Assembly: GCA_036501665.1 (NCBI GenBank)
Contig: DASXZW010000126.1
Span: 10,847 to 74,846, forward strand
DNA length: 64,000 nt
Source: DATAUD01 sp036501665
GTDB lineage: Bacteria > Verrucomicrobiota > Verrucomicrobiia > Limisphaerales > Palsa-1400
Direction: 5' to 3'
Positions 36,209 to 44,793 of this stretch are shown piece by piece. The translations under genes and the position numbers were made by a program. The notes under the pieces are model-generated. The model worked only from the letters and a program-made list of their open reading frames with translations. It searched no databases and was not told the origin of the DNA. Position 1 is the stretch's first letter. The number at the start of each line of letters is the position of its first letter.

Positions 36209-36225
36209 CTGGCACGGAAGTTGCG
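36209..36225 (+). promoter_or_regulatory. Sigma-54 promoter of the type II secretion operon
   Basis: CTGGCACGGAAGTTGCG: GG of the -24 element and GC of the -12 element are at the correct separation, matching the TGGCAC-N5-TTGC consensus without mismatch. It is about 70 nt before the first gene of the cluster. The remainder of 36115-36306 has no gene. Confidence 0.8.
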
Positions 36226-36306
36226 TATGACTAATGGACGTCACAAATTCGGGGCCGCTGCGTGAGCTGCCTCTAACTCGGTTAACCGTAAACACTAAAT
36301 AACGTT

Positions 36307-36846
36307 ATGAAGATATTGAGGAAAGTTCTGCTGGCGAGCGCGTTCGCCGCTTTATTGGTTTTGGGTGCCGGAAAAACAATGGCCCAAGGACGCGGAAATT
36401 TTGATCCCGCGCAATTCAAACAAGACATGCTGGACAGACTTCGCGACCAGATGGCCGTCAAAGATGACGATGAATGGAAGGCGATTGAGCCAAAGATCAG
36501 CAACGTTTTCGATGCTCAGCGCGAAGCCATGTCGATGAGAGGCCGGGGAATGTTCGGAGGCGGCAGACGACGCAATAATAACAATGGCGGCGACAACAAC
36601 AGCGGCAATAATGCCAATGCCCGCCCGCGCCGCAATCCATTTGGAGAACCCAGTGCGGCAATGGAAGCCTTGCAAAAAGCGATAGAGGACAAAGCTCCTT
36701 CGGCTGAAATCAAAACGAAATTGGCCGCTGTGCGAGCGGAGATCAAAGAAAAGCAGGCCAAGCTTCTGGCCGCGCAGGAAAGCTTGCGAGGGATTCTGAC
36801 TCCAATGCAAGAGGCAGTTGCCACTGTGAACGGACTTTTGCAATAA
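36307..36846 (+). CDS. Exported protein of unknown function, first gene of the T2SS cluster
   Basis: 179 residues with a signal peptide (KVLLASAFAALLVLGAGKTM, cleavage after AQ). The N-terminal third is helical and charged (QDMLDRLRDQMAVKDDDEWK), then a low-complexity linker of Gly, Asn and Arg (RRRNNNNGGDNNSGNN), then a coiled-coil-like helix (EIKTKLAAVRAEIKEKQAKL). No known fold is recognised. It is immediately downstream of the sigma-54 promoter, 73 nt before gspE with a strong hairpin between. It could be a periplasmic helper or a cargo of the secretion machine. Confidence 0.72.
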   Translation: MKILRKVLLASAFAALLVLGAGKTMAQGRGNFDPAQFKQDMLDRLRDQMAVKDDDEWKAIEPKISNVFDAQREAMSMRGRGMFGGGRRRNNNNGGDNNSGNNANARPRRNPFGEPSAAMEALQKAIEDKAPSAEIKTKLAAVRAEIKEKQAKLLAAQESLRGILTPMQEAVATVNGLLQ

Positions 36847-36876
36847 AACTCTACTGCGAAGAGTCTATTGCTACGG

Positions 36877-36908
36877 GCCTTGTAACAGCGGTAGGGCTGT
36901 TACAAGGC
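36877..36908 (+). promoter_or_regulatory. Perfect 13-bp hairpin in the untranslated region before gspE
   Basis: GCCTTGTAACAGC (36877-36889), loop GGTAGG, GCTGTTACAAGGC (36896-36908). The stem ends 11 nt before the gspE start at 36920 and no T-tract follows. It may limit gspE translation, set an RNA-processing site or act as a partial terminator that makes the first gene more abundant. This is inferred from structure and position. Confidence 0.6.
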
Positions 36909-36919
36909 TCGACTTAAAA

Positions 36920-38734
36920 ATGAACGCGAACGAGACAAAAACAGCGGAAGATACGGCGCAAGCGGCTGTAGAAAAGAAACCTGCCGACAAAGCAGCGCCA
37001 AAACCGGTTGACTTCGAGCAAATGGTCGAAGCCAGGCAGCTTACCGCGACGGACGTTTCAATCCTGAACCAGGAAATTCGCGCCGGCACACAGCAGCCGA
37101 TGGTCTCGGAAGAGGACGTTTTGAAGTGGCTGGCCAAGGAGTATGACCTTGGTTACACAACTCTGGATGATCTGGAGCCGGACCGCGAGTTGCTTTCGCT
37201 GTTTCCGGCGCGCGTTCTGTTAAAGGAGGAATTGCTGCCGTTGCGGCGCGTCAATGACGCCGTGGAAGTGGCGACCAGTCGTCTCTTCGCCACGCAAGGA
37301 TTGGACACGCTCAAGTCGATGACCGGCTTGAACATCAAGCGCATTCTGGCGCCGACCGAGTCGATTCGGCGGGAAATCAAGAGGCGTTTGGGCGTCGGCG
37401 CAGACACGATTGATACGCTGGACGACGTTGCGCCTTTGCAGGTCGTCGATGAGTCTGGCGCGGAAGACACCAATCTCGACAATGCCGCCGAAGACGCGTC
37501 GATCATAAAATTTGTAAACCAGGTTTTATCCGATGCCATTGAATTGCGCACATCGGACATTCATCTGGAGCCGTTTGAGGACGAGTTGCGGATCCGTTAT
37601 CGAATTGACGGTGTTTTGCAGGAAATTCCTGTTCCCGCGCAAATCAAGCGGTTTCAGCCGGCGATTGTTTCCCGCGTCAAGATTCTCAGCCATTTGAACA
37701 TCGCGGAAAAACGCCTTCCGCAGGACGGACGCATCAAAATCCGCCTGGCCAACAACGAAGTGGATATCCGCGTTTCGATCATCCCGATGTTGCACGGCGA
37801 GGCGGTCGTCATGAGGTTGCTGCGGCAAAAAGCGACGCTGCTGGGGATGGAACAATTGGGGTTGTCGCCGGTCGCGCTGGCATCATTCAAACGAGTGCTG
37901 GCGTTGCCCCATGGAATTATCCTTGTCACTGGCCCGACCGGCAGCGGCAAGACCTCGACACTTTATACAGCGCTCGCCGCGATCAATGATTCCGAGACCA
38001 AGATCATTACGATTGAGGACCCGATTGAATATCAGATGCGGGGCGTCAATCAGATTCAGGTTTCCGAAAAATCAGGCCTGACGTTCGCGAAAGGCTTGCG
38101 TTCGATTTTGCGCCATGATCCCGACGTGATTCTGGTGGGCGAAATTCGCGACACCGAAACCGCGCAAATCGCGGTGCAAGCGTCACTGACCGGTCACCTT
38201 GTCTTTTCAACACTTCACACCAACGACGCCCCTGGAGCTTTGACTCGATTGGTCGATATGAAAGTTGAGCCATACCTTGTGGCTTCCTCCCTTGAAGCGG
38301 TTCTGGCGCAACGGCTGGTGCGCTTGCTCTGCACAGAATGCAAAGCCGAGGACACGTCGGAAACCACCGCCGCGCTGAAGGAAATGGCCGGCATCCCAAG
38401 GAACGTCAAAGTGTACAAGGGAGTCGGTTGCGAGGCCTGCCGCAATAGCGGTTACCACGGCCGGCGCGCGATTTTTGAATGGATGGATTTGGATGCGGAT
38501 ATTCGGCAGATGGTGCTTCGCAATTGTTCCAGCGGGGAAATCCGCGTTGAGGCGGTCAAGCGCGGGATGCACAGCTTGAGCGACGACGGTTGGAGGCTCA
38601 TTCGCGAAGGAGTGACAACGCCGGAGGAAGTCATGCGTGTCGCCAAGGACCAGGGAATGGGCACCAGTTCCAAGAATGGCGCGGCCGAAAAGGACGTTGA
38701 AACTCCGGGCAACGGCGACGCAGTTGCCAAGTAA
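36920..38734 (+). CDS. gspE: Type II secretion ATPase GspE
   Basis: 604 residues. N-terminal N1E-like domain (about 40-150) with VSEEDVLKWLAKEYDLGYTT, then the GspE/PilB core: DIHLEPFEDELRIRYRIDGV, Walker A GPTGSGKTSTLYTALAAI (about 337), Asp box TIEDPIEYQM, and Walker B-like DPDVILVGEIRDTETAQIAV. A zinc module near 470-510 has CTECKAED and CEACRNSGYHGR (two CxxC pairs). This is the cytoplasmic motor that drives pseudopilus assembly. The first 30 residues are Lys/Ala-rich and atypical. It is followed 4 nt later by gspF. Confidence 0.95.
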   Translation: MNANETKTAEDTAQAAVEKKPADKAAPKPVDFEQMVEARQLTATDVSILNQEIRAGTQQPMVSEEDVLKWLAKEYDLGYTTLDDLEPDRELLSLFPARVLLKEELLPLRRVNDAVEVATSRLFATQGLDTLKSMTGLNIKRILAPTESIRREIKRRLGVGADTIDTLDDVAPLQVVDESGAEDTNLDNAAEDASIIKFVNQVLSDAIELRTSDIHLEPFEDELRIRYRIDGVLQEIPVPAQIKRFQPAIVSRVKILSHLNIAEKRLPQDGRIKIRLANNEVDIRVSIIPMLHGEAVVMRLLRQKATLLGMEQLGLSPVALASFKRVLALPHGIILVTGPTGSGKTSTLYTALAAINDSETKIITIEDPIEYQMRGVNQIQVSEKSGLTFAKGLRSILRHDPDVILVGEIRDTETAQIAVQASLTGHLVFSTLHTNDAPGALTRLVDMKVEPYLVASSLEAVLAQRLVRLLCTECKAEDTSETTAALKEMAGIPRNVKVYKGVGCEACRNSGYHGRRAIFEWMDLDADIRQMVLRNCSSGEIRVEAVKRGMHSLSDDGWRLIREGVTTPEEVMRVAKDQGMGTSSKNGAAEKDVETPGNGDAVAK

Positions 38735-38737
38735 AAT

Positions 38738-39982
38738 ATGCCCGTCTTCACCTACAAGGCATTTCAAGCCGACGGTAAAACGGCGCAAGGCCAGATCGAG
38801 GCCGGCGGACGCCAGGAAGCTTTTCGCCAGATGGAACAGAAAGGCCTTCGCCCCATTACACTGGCCGAGAAAACAAATGGCGCTTCGGAGAAAAACGGTT
38901 CCGCTGCTGCGCCGGCGGCCAAGATGTTTTCGTTTCAATCCACCAAGGTCACGCCGCGAATGCTGGAGAACTTCACGCGGCTTCTCTCAAGTTTGCTTGC
39001 GGCGGGAGTGCCGTTGAGCCGGGCGTTGGTGATCCTTTGCAAGGAAGCATCCAATCCAGCGGCGTCCATAAAGTGGAAGGCGATTTACGATTCAGTCATC
39101 GATGGCGTGAGTCTCGCGGATTCGATGGCCACGATGCCGGAAACTTTTCCACGAGTCTATGTGGCGATGGTTTCGGCGGGTGAGACGGGCGGCTTTCTTG
39201 ACCTGGTGCTGGCGCAGATCGCCGATTTTCAGGCGCGCGAAAAAGACTTGAAATCGAAGGTCACAGCCGCGCTTTTGTATCCGGCAATTCTGTTGCTGCT
39301 GGCGGTCGGCGTGCTGATCGTGCTGATGACGTTTTTCATTCCGAGGTTCCAAAAAATGTTTGAAGGGTTTGGAGGAACGTTGCCGTTGTTGACACGCATC
39401 ATCATTGCGATCAGCCATGCGGTGCGTAGTTACGGGCTTTTCGTCGCAGTCGGTGTGGCTGTCATAGGATTTTTGATTCGCAACTGGATTGCTTCAGAAC
39501 AGGGGCGGCGACATTGGGAGGGGATGGTCCTGCGCGCGCCGGTTTTGGGACCGTTGCTGAGCCAGTTCGCGATGGCGCGGTTTTGCCGCATGTTGGGGAC
39601 TTTGCTGAATGCCGGCGTGCCGCTGGTTCAAGCGCTGAATGTCGCGCGCAAATCCATTGGCAACCAAATATTGGTTGACGCTGTCGCGAACTCCATCGAC
39701 CGCGTCAAGGAAGGGGCTCAGTTGGGCGCGAGTTTATCCGATTGCAAAAACCTGTTTCCAAGCTCAGTGCTGGAAATGGTCGCGGTTGCGGAGGAAAGCG
39801 GCAAGCTTGACCAGGAATTGGTGCGGATCGCGGGCGTCACGGAAGCCGACCTTGACCGAAACCTCAAAACTGCCGTGGCATTTCTCGAACCGGCGATGCT
39901 GTTTTTCATCGCCGCGTTTGTCGGAACCATTTTCATCGGGATGCTGATGCCGATCTTCTCGATGGGGGACTACATCAAATGA
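38738..39982 (+). CDS. gspF: Type II secretion inner-membrane platform protein GspF
   Basis: 414 residues, normal length. It begins with PVFTYKAFQADGKTAQGQIE, the first of two GspF domains (about 1-210) which contains MLENFTRLLSSLLAAGVPLS and YVAMVSAGETGGFLDLVLAQ; the second (about 280-400) has MARFCRMLGTLLNAGVPLVQ and EMVAVAEESGKLDQELVRIA. Three membrane segments, among them LYPAILLLLAVGVLIVLMTF and FFIAAFVGTIFIGMLMPIFS. It binds GspE and organises the pseudopilus base. Its spacing, 3 nt after gspE, fits translational coupling. Confidence 0.95.
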   Translation: MPVFTYKAFQADGKTAQGQIEAGGRQEAFRQMEQKGLRPITLAEKTNGASEKNGSAAAPAAKMFSFQSTKVTPRMLENFTRLLSSLLAAGVPLSRALVILCKEASNPAASIKWKAIYDSVIDGVSLADSMATMPETFPRVYVAMVSAGETGGFLDLVLAQIADFQAREKDLKSKVTAALLYPAILLLLAVGVLIVLMTFFIPRFQKMFEGFGGTLPLLTRIIIAISHAVRSYGLFVAVGVAVIGFLIRNWIASEQGRRHWEGMVLRAPVLGPLLSQFAMARFCRMLGTLLNAGVPLVQALNVARKSIGNQILVDAVANSIDRVKEGAQLGASLSDCKNLFPSSVLEMVAVAEESGKLDQELVRIAGVTEADLDRNLKTAVAFLEPAMLFFIAAFVGTIFIGMLMPIFSMGDYIK

Positions 39983-40006
39983 CAAAAAGGAAACAAGGAA
40001 GCTAAT

Positions 40007-40447
40007 ATGAAACTCATGACTCCAAAACGAAGCATCAGTAAAACGCGACGCCAACGCGGCTTTACGCTGGTTGAACTGCTCCTGGTGCTCACCATTCTGG
40101 CCATTTTGGCCGCCATTGTTTTGCCGCGAATGACCGGCAGCACGGAACGCGCGCGAACCACCGCCGCAGCGACGCAGATTTCAACCCTCGGCACCGCGTT
40201 GGGCGCTTACGAGGTTGACACCGGGGCATACCCCCGTGGTCGGGACGGCTTGCAGGCGCTCATGGTGAAGCCGCGCGACGCGATCAATTGGCACGGGCCT
40301 TACATGGAAAAAGAAATCCCACCGGATCCGTGGGGACATCCTTACGTCTATGAATGCCCGGGAAAACATAATCCCAGCGGCTACGATCTTTTTGCCACCG
40401 GTCCCGATGGCACGATCTATGGAAATTGGAACACCCAGAAACGCTAA
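40007..40447 (+). CDS. gspG: Type II secretion major pseudopilin GspG
   Basis: 146 residues. Prepilin cleavage site RQRGFTLVELLLVLTILAIL with Gly before Phe and Glu5, then the amphipathic helix. The globular part has the GspG signature GAYPRGRDGLQALMVKPRD and DPWGHPYVYECPGKH, including residues of the calcium loop in NPSGYDLFATGPDGTIYG. Assembled into the pseudopilus after processing by the prepilin peptidase, which is not in this window. A long leader of about 18 residues precedes the cleavage site. Confidence 0.95.
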   Translation: MKLMTPKRSISKTRRQRGFTLVELLLVLTILAILAAIVLPRMTGSTERARTTAAATQISTLGTALGAYEVDTGAYPRGRDGLQALMVKPRDAINWHGPYMEKEIPPDPWGHPYVYECPGKHNPSGYDLFATGPDGTIYGNWNTQKR

Positions 40448-40967
40448 TCGCCGCACATGCGCCGCGTTTACGCTCGTGGAACTGGTTCTGGTGATGACCA
40501 TCATGACCATTCTGCTGAGCATTATATTCCCGTCCTTGAAGGGATTTTTTCGCGGACGCAACCTGGACAACGAAGCGCGGCGTTTTTTATCGTTGACGCG
40601 TTATGGACAAAGCCGCGCGGTCACGGAGGGGGTTCCCGTGGAACTTTGGATCAACCCGCGCCAGGGTTCGTACGGGTTGCAGGCGCTTTCAGGTTACAGC
40701 GAAACACAAACAAACCCGATGTCGTTCAACATCGACGAATCGCTCAAGATCAGCTTTTCCGCGCCGTCCTCCGTGCTGGTTCGCTCGAATTACTGGACGC
40801 AGGCGAACGCGCAATTCGGGGCGGTGACGAAAATTCGCTTTCAGCCGGACGGTTTCATCAGCGACACCAGTCCGGAGAAGGTTTATCTCCGGCAGGGAAA
40901 CGAAGCCCAAATGGTGATCGCCGAAACGCCGTCGCATTTGCGATATGACATTGAGACTTCCAAATAA
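40419..40967 (+). CDS. gspH: Type II secretion minor pseudopilin GspH-like
   Basis: 182 residues from ATG at 40419. The open frame extends upstream to 40350 within gspG (ATGs also at 40350 and 40407), but the shorter leader (TPRNANRRTCAA before FTLVELVLVMTIMTI) is the usual size. It overlaps gspG by 29 nt in another frame. The prepilin site has Ala in place of Gly before Phe (AAFTLVE), still compatible with cleavage. The C-terminal beta part includes TEGVPVELWINPRQGSYGL and KIRFQPDGFISDTSPEKVYL, as in GspH/FimT. The cluster order supports the call. Confidence 0.85.
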   Translation: MEIGTPRNANRRTCAAFTLVELVLVMTIMTILLSIIFPSLKGFFRGRNLDNEARRFLSLTRYGQSRAVTEGVPVELWINPRQGSYGLQALSGYSETQTNPMSFNIDESLKISFSAPSSVLVRSNYWTQANAQFGAVTKIRFQPDGFISDTSPEKVYLRQGNEAQMVIAETPSHLRYDIETSK

Positions 40968-41358
40968 CAAATCAGCCGCAAAGCTCCGAAGCGCGTTCAC
41001 GCTCATCGAAGTGCTGGCGGCGATGTTGTTTATGGCGGTCGTCATTCCCGTTGCGATGGAAGGTTTGCGCACCGCCAGCCTCGCTGGGGAAGTGTCACAG
41101 CGCAAAATGATCGCGGCGCGAATCGCCAACGAAAAGCTGAATGAATTAAAGGTGATGGGCCAGTTGCAAAACGCCAGCCAAAGCGGCGTCGTGCAGGAAG
41201 ACGGGCTGACTTACCGGTGGAGCGTCAAGAATGAAACGTGGACCGGCGACACCCTGGTTCAAATGACGATGCCGACGTTGATTGTTTCATTTACCGCGCA
41301 GGGCAAAGCTTACGACGTTCGTTTGAGCACCTTGCAGGCGCAGCAAAACCAGCTATGA
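40945..41358 (+). CDS. gspI: Type II secretion minor pseudopilin GspI-like
   Basis: 137 residues, starting within the end of gspH (23-nt overlap). Cleavage region RSAFTLIEVLAAMLFMAVVI, with Ala before Phe and Glu5 kept. The hydrophobic helix is followed by QRKMIAARIANEKLNELKVM, the family-typical helix, and a small beta domain (TYRWSVKNETWTGDTLVQMT). GspI initiates the pseudopilus tip with GspJ and GspK. It overlaps gspJ by 4 nt (ATGA), a coupling signature. Confidence 0.87.
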   Translation: MTLRLPNNKSAAKLRSAFTLIEVLAAMLFMAVVIPVAMEGLRTASLAGEVSQRKMIAARIANEKLNELKVMGQLQNASQSGVVQEDGLTYRWSVKNETWTGDTLVQMTMPTLIVSFTAQGKAYDVRLSTLQAQQNQL

Positions 41359-42041
41359 GCCGCGCATCAACCAACACCCGCGCGTTCACGCTGATCGAGA
41401 TGCTCATCGCGGTCTCGATATTCAGCATCTTGCTCATCGGCATTCACACCATTTTGTACACGGCGCTTCACTTGCACCGCACGGCGGTCGATTCGCTCGA
41501 AGCCACCCTGCCGAGGGAACAGGCCCTAATGATTATCCAGCGAGACCTTGCCAATGTCGTTACCCGAACGAACGGCGTTTTCCTTGGCCCGTTGCAATCG
41601 GTGAACCAGACCAACATCCTTCCAGATCAGATTGGTCCGGATTTTTATACGACCGGCGGCGAATTGGACGGAATGGTTCCGTGGGGAAACATCGAGAAAA
41701 TTGATTACCTGCTTTCCGTTCCCACAAACGGTAATCGCGGTCCTGGCAGAGATTTGATTCGCGCGGTCACACGCAACCTTCTCCCAGTCAATCAGATTCC
41801 TCAGCCCGATGAAAAGCACGCGTTGCTGAGCGGCGTCCAGAATCTGACCTTTCTTTATTACGACGGCACCGCCTGGCAGCCGCAATGGGACACCACGCAG
41901 CAGACGAATTTGCCGACCGCGATAAAAGTCCAGATTCAAATGGCGCCCAAGGCAGGCGTCGTCGCGCGCGTTCAACCTTTGGAGGTTGTGATTCCGATGG
42001 ACGTGATGCTCAACACCAACCCTGTGACGGCTATCCAATGA
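41355..42041 (+). CDS. gspJ: Type II secretion minor pseudopilin GspJ-like
   Basis: 228 residues from ATG at 41355, which overlaps the gspI stop (ATGA); the open frame extends upstream to 41238, but that is inside gspI. Prepilin region NTRAFTLIEMLIAVSIFSIL. Family features: LPREQALMIIQRDLANVV, KIDYLLSVPTNGNRGPGRD and LLSGVQNLTFLYYDGTAWQP then TAIKVQIQM, matching GspJ strands. Forms the tip complex with GspI and GspK. ATGA overlap with gspK at the other end. Confidence 0.87.
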   Translation: MSRASTNTRAFTLIEMLIAVSIFSILLIGIHTILYTALHLHRTAVDSLEATLPREQALMIIQRDLANVVTRTNGVFLGPLQSVNQTNILPDQIGPDFYTTGGELDGMVPWGNIEKIDYLLSVPTNGNRGPGRDLIRAVTRNLLPVNQIPQPDEKHALLSGVQNLTFLYYDGTAWQPQWDTTQQTNLPTAIKVQIQMAPKAGVVARVQPLEVVIPMDVMLNTNPVTAIQ

Positions 42042-43345
42042 ACCTGCGCCGCTCCAATAAATCGTCCTGTCAAGGCTCGGTGCTGATCATCGTGCTTTGG
42101 GTTTCGATGGGACTGGTGGCAACCGCGCTCTATTTCGCGCATTCGATGGTTCTCGAATTGAAGGCCGCGGACAACAACGTTGCTTCGTTGGAGGCCGATC
42201 AAGCCATTGAAGGAGCCGCGCTGTATGTCAGTAATATTTTGGCGACGCGCGCCAACATGATGATGATTCCGACACCCAGCCTTTTTCACGCCGACGGAGT
42301 GAAAGTCGGCAACGCCACCTTCTGGCTCATCGGACGCGACACGAATGATTTGCAGACCTCGCCGCAAGGCGATCAACCGATTTGGGGACTGGTCGATGAA
42401 GCTTCGCGGGTTAATATTAATACCGCCACAGCGGCGATGCTGTTGAATCTGCCGCAGATGACCCAAAACACCGCGGCGGCCATGTTCGATTGGGCCAGCA
42501 CCAACGCCCAGGCAAGCAATGATGGCGCGAAGTCTGACACGTATTCAGCATTGAATCCTCCTTATTTGTGCAAAGGCTCCAATTATGAATCACCGGAGGA
42601 ATTGCGAATGGTTTACGGGTTGAACATGGATTTTCTCTATGGGGAAGACGCGAATCTCAACGGCATCATGGACCCGAACGAGAACGACGGCATGATCCTG
42701 CCGCCTTATGACAATCAGAACGGCGTCCTTGATCCCGGTTTGCTGGAATATGTGACGGTTTGGAGCAAAGAACCGACGATGGGGACCAACGGTTCGCCGC
42801 GAATTTCGGTGACTGACTCGAATGGCTTGTCGAGTCTTATGTCGTCCAATTTTCCATCGCTGCCCGCGATCACGGGAACTTACACCAACGTGCTGCAATT
42901 GTATGTGAATAGCGGCTTGTCAGAGAGCCAATTTCAGCAGATTGAACCGTTCCTCATGAATCCGACCCTGACTGGTTTGATCAATATTAACACGGCAACC
43001 GCAACCGCGCTGTCGTGCATTCCGGGAATCGGGACGACCCTTGCGCCGCAAGTTCTGGCCTACCGTCAATCGAATCCGCCGCAGACGCCGTCGATCACAT
43101 GGATCAAAAACGTTGTCACGGACCCGACCGCCCTCGCCGAGATTGGTTCCTACATCACGCCCTACTCGTGGCAATTCACGGCTGACATTGCCGCCGTGGG
43201 CCACGCCAATCGCGGCTATCGGAGGGTGCGATTTGTCTTCGATTGCAGCAGCGGAACGCCGCTGATTGTCTATCGGCAGGACCTGACAAATCTCGGCTGG
43301 GCGCTGGGGAAAAAATTGCACGACAAACTTTTAGCGAATAATTGA
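42038..43345 (+). CDS. gspK: Type II secretion minor pseudopilin GspK
   Basis: 435 residues from ATG at 42038 (ATGA overlap with gspJ). The N terminus has SNKSSCQGSVLIIVLWVSMG, a pseudopilin-like helix that lacks the Phe-Thr-Leu-Glu box, as is common in GspK, where Glu5 is absent. Two helix-hairpin-helix-type parts are seen: GLVDEASRVNINTATAAMLL and GLININTATATALSCIPGIG, the hallmark SAM-like repeats of GspK. A middle insert has DANLNGIMDPNENDGMILPP, which looks like a calcium-binding loop. It caps the pseudopilus tip. Confidence 0.9.
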   Translation: MNLRRSNKSSCQGSVLIIVLWVSMGLVATALYFAHSMVLELKAADNNVASLEADQAIEGAALYVSNILATRANMMMIPTPSLFHADGVKVGNATFWLIGRDTNDLQTSPQGDQPIWGLVDEASRVNINTATAAMLLNLPQMTQNTAAAMFDWASTNAQASNDGAKSDTYSALNPPYLCKGSNYESPEELRMVYGLNMDFLYGEDANLNGIMDPNENDGMILPPYDNQNGVLDPGLLEYVTVWSKEPTMGTNGSPRISVTDSNGLSSLMSSNFPSLPAITGTYTNVLQLYVNSGLSESQFQQIEPFLMNPTLTGLININTATATALSCIPGIGTTLAPQVLAYRQSNPPQTPSITWIKNVVTDPTALAEIGSYITPYSWQFTADIAAVGHANRGYRRVRFVFDCSSGTPLIVYRQDLTNLGWALGKKLHDKLLANN

Positions 43346-43347
43346 CA

Positions 43348-44793
43348 ATGATCGACTTTTTCAAACCCAAACGCGGCGGATCAGTCCTGGGATTGGCCCT
43401 CGATGGCAATCGCCTGGAAGCCATCGTGCTTAAGCGCACCAATGGCACTGTGCAGGTAAAGCAGTCGGTGGTCGCGCAACTGGCGCTTTCTCCGTTGACC
43501 GACGCGCCGGAACTGGTCGGACGAGAAATCCGCAATCATCTTGACCAGGCCGGCATTCACCAAAAGCAAGTGGCCGTTTGCCTCCCGCTCGGATGGGTGC
43601 TGACAATGCAAACCAAAGTTCCCTCGGAATTGTCTGAGGAAGATCGCGCCAGTTTTTTGCAATTGGAGGGAGAACGCGGATTTCATTCCGGGCCGGAAAC
43701 ATTGTTAAGCCAGTCGTCCATCGTCACAGCGCCCGGCGGAGAAACTTTTGCCACATTGATGGCCGCGCCGCGCAATCACCTCGCCACTCTCGAAAAAGTT
43801 TTGCGCGCCGCCAAACTCAAGCCGGTGACTTTCGCGGTTGGCGTGACGGCGCTTCAGCCGCCGAGCGATGACAAAGAGCGCGTCATTGCGCTGGCTGTCC
43901 GAACCGGGAGCATTGATCTCCAGGTTAGCGGCGGTGGCGGTATCATTGCCTTGCGGTCGCTTGACGGAGCTATCGAGAGTCAAGGCGCACAGAAGCGAAT
44001 TTCCTCAGAATTGATCGCTCGCGAAATCCGAATCACTCTCGGCCAATTGCCTGAGGGAATCACGGAAGGGCCGGGAAAGATTAAAATATTCGGACAGGGC
44101 GAAGTGACGAGGCAATTTGTCAGCGAGATTTCACCCAGGCTGGCAGCAATGGGGTTGAAGTTGGAAGTGGTCGAGAAGGCCTCGAACGCCAACTTTGACA
44201 AACCGCTCCCGTCTGAACTTTCCACCTCCCCGGCGGTGGCGATCGGGGCGAATTGGGTGCGCGGCGCGAAGGTCAGTCCCGATTTTCTTCCGCCTCGCGT
44301 CCAACCCTGGCAGCAACTGCTCAGTTCTGGCATGGCGAAAAAGCGCCTCGTCTGGGCGGCGGAAGCGGCAGCGGTCGGCGTGGGATGCGTGATCCTCGCG
44401 TTCGCGTGGCAGCAGTGGCAGATATCCTCTTTGACCTCGAAATGGAAGTCGATGGAGCCGCGAGTCACTGAATTGACCGGCGACCAGGACCAAATCAAGA
44501 AATTCCGCGTTTATTACGACCAATCGTTCCGCGACTTGAGAATTCTTAAATTATTGACAGATGCGTTTCCCGAGGACGGAGCGGTTTCCGCCAAATCAAT
44601 TGGTGTGGCGCAAATGGCCAACGTGACTTGTTCGGGAGTGGCGCGCGACAACGATTCGTACGTCCGCGTTTTCAGCAAATTAAGCGAGGCGACCAACGAC
44701 ATCACCCATCTGCACCAGGAAGTGCGCGGCCAAAAGCCCCTGCAATTCGCCCTGACTTTCCAATTTGGAGGAGAAATCGACAATGGAGAATAA
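43348..44793 (+). CDS. gspL: Type II secretion assembly protein GspL (PilM/PilN-like)
   Basis: 481 residues from ATG at 43348; a TTG at 43342 overlapping the gspK stop is a weaker option. N-terminal actin-like part (about 1-310): SVLGLALDGNRLEAIVLKRT, then QVAVCLPLGWVLTMQTKVPS and LAVRTGSIDLQVSGGGGIIA. One membrane helix (AAVGVGCVILAFAWQQWQI, about 340-360) and a periplasmic part of about 120 residues (FRVYYDQSFRDLRILKLLTD) follow. This matches GspL or a fused PilM/PilN, which binds GspE in the cytoplasm and GspM in the periplasm. It overlaps gspM by 11 nt. Confidence 0.85.
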   Translation: MIDFFKPKRGGSVLGLALDGNRLEAIVLKRTNGTVQVKQSVVAQLALSPLTDAPELVGREIRNHLDQAGIHQKQVAVCLPLGWVLTMQTKVPSELSEEDRASFLQLEGERGFHSGPETLLSQSSIVTAPGGETFATLMAAPRNHLATLEKVLRAAKLKPVTFAVGVTALQPPSDDKERVIALAVRTGSIDLQVSGGGGIIALRSLDGAIESQGAQKRISSELIAREIRITLGQLPEGITEGPGKIKIFGQGEVTRQFVSEISPRLAAMGLKLEVVEKASNANFDKPLPSELSTSPAVAIGANWVRGAKVSPDFLPPRVQPWQQLLSSGMAKKRLVWAAEAAAVGVGCVILAFAWQQWQISSLTSKWKSMEPRVTELTGDQDQIKKFRVYYDQSFRDLRILKLLTDAFPEDGAVSAKSIGVAQMANVTCSGVARDNDSYVRVFSKLSEATNDITHLHQEVRGQKPLQFALTFQFGGEIDNGE

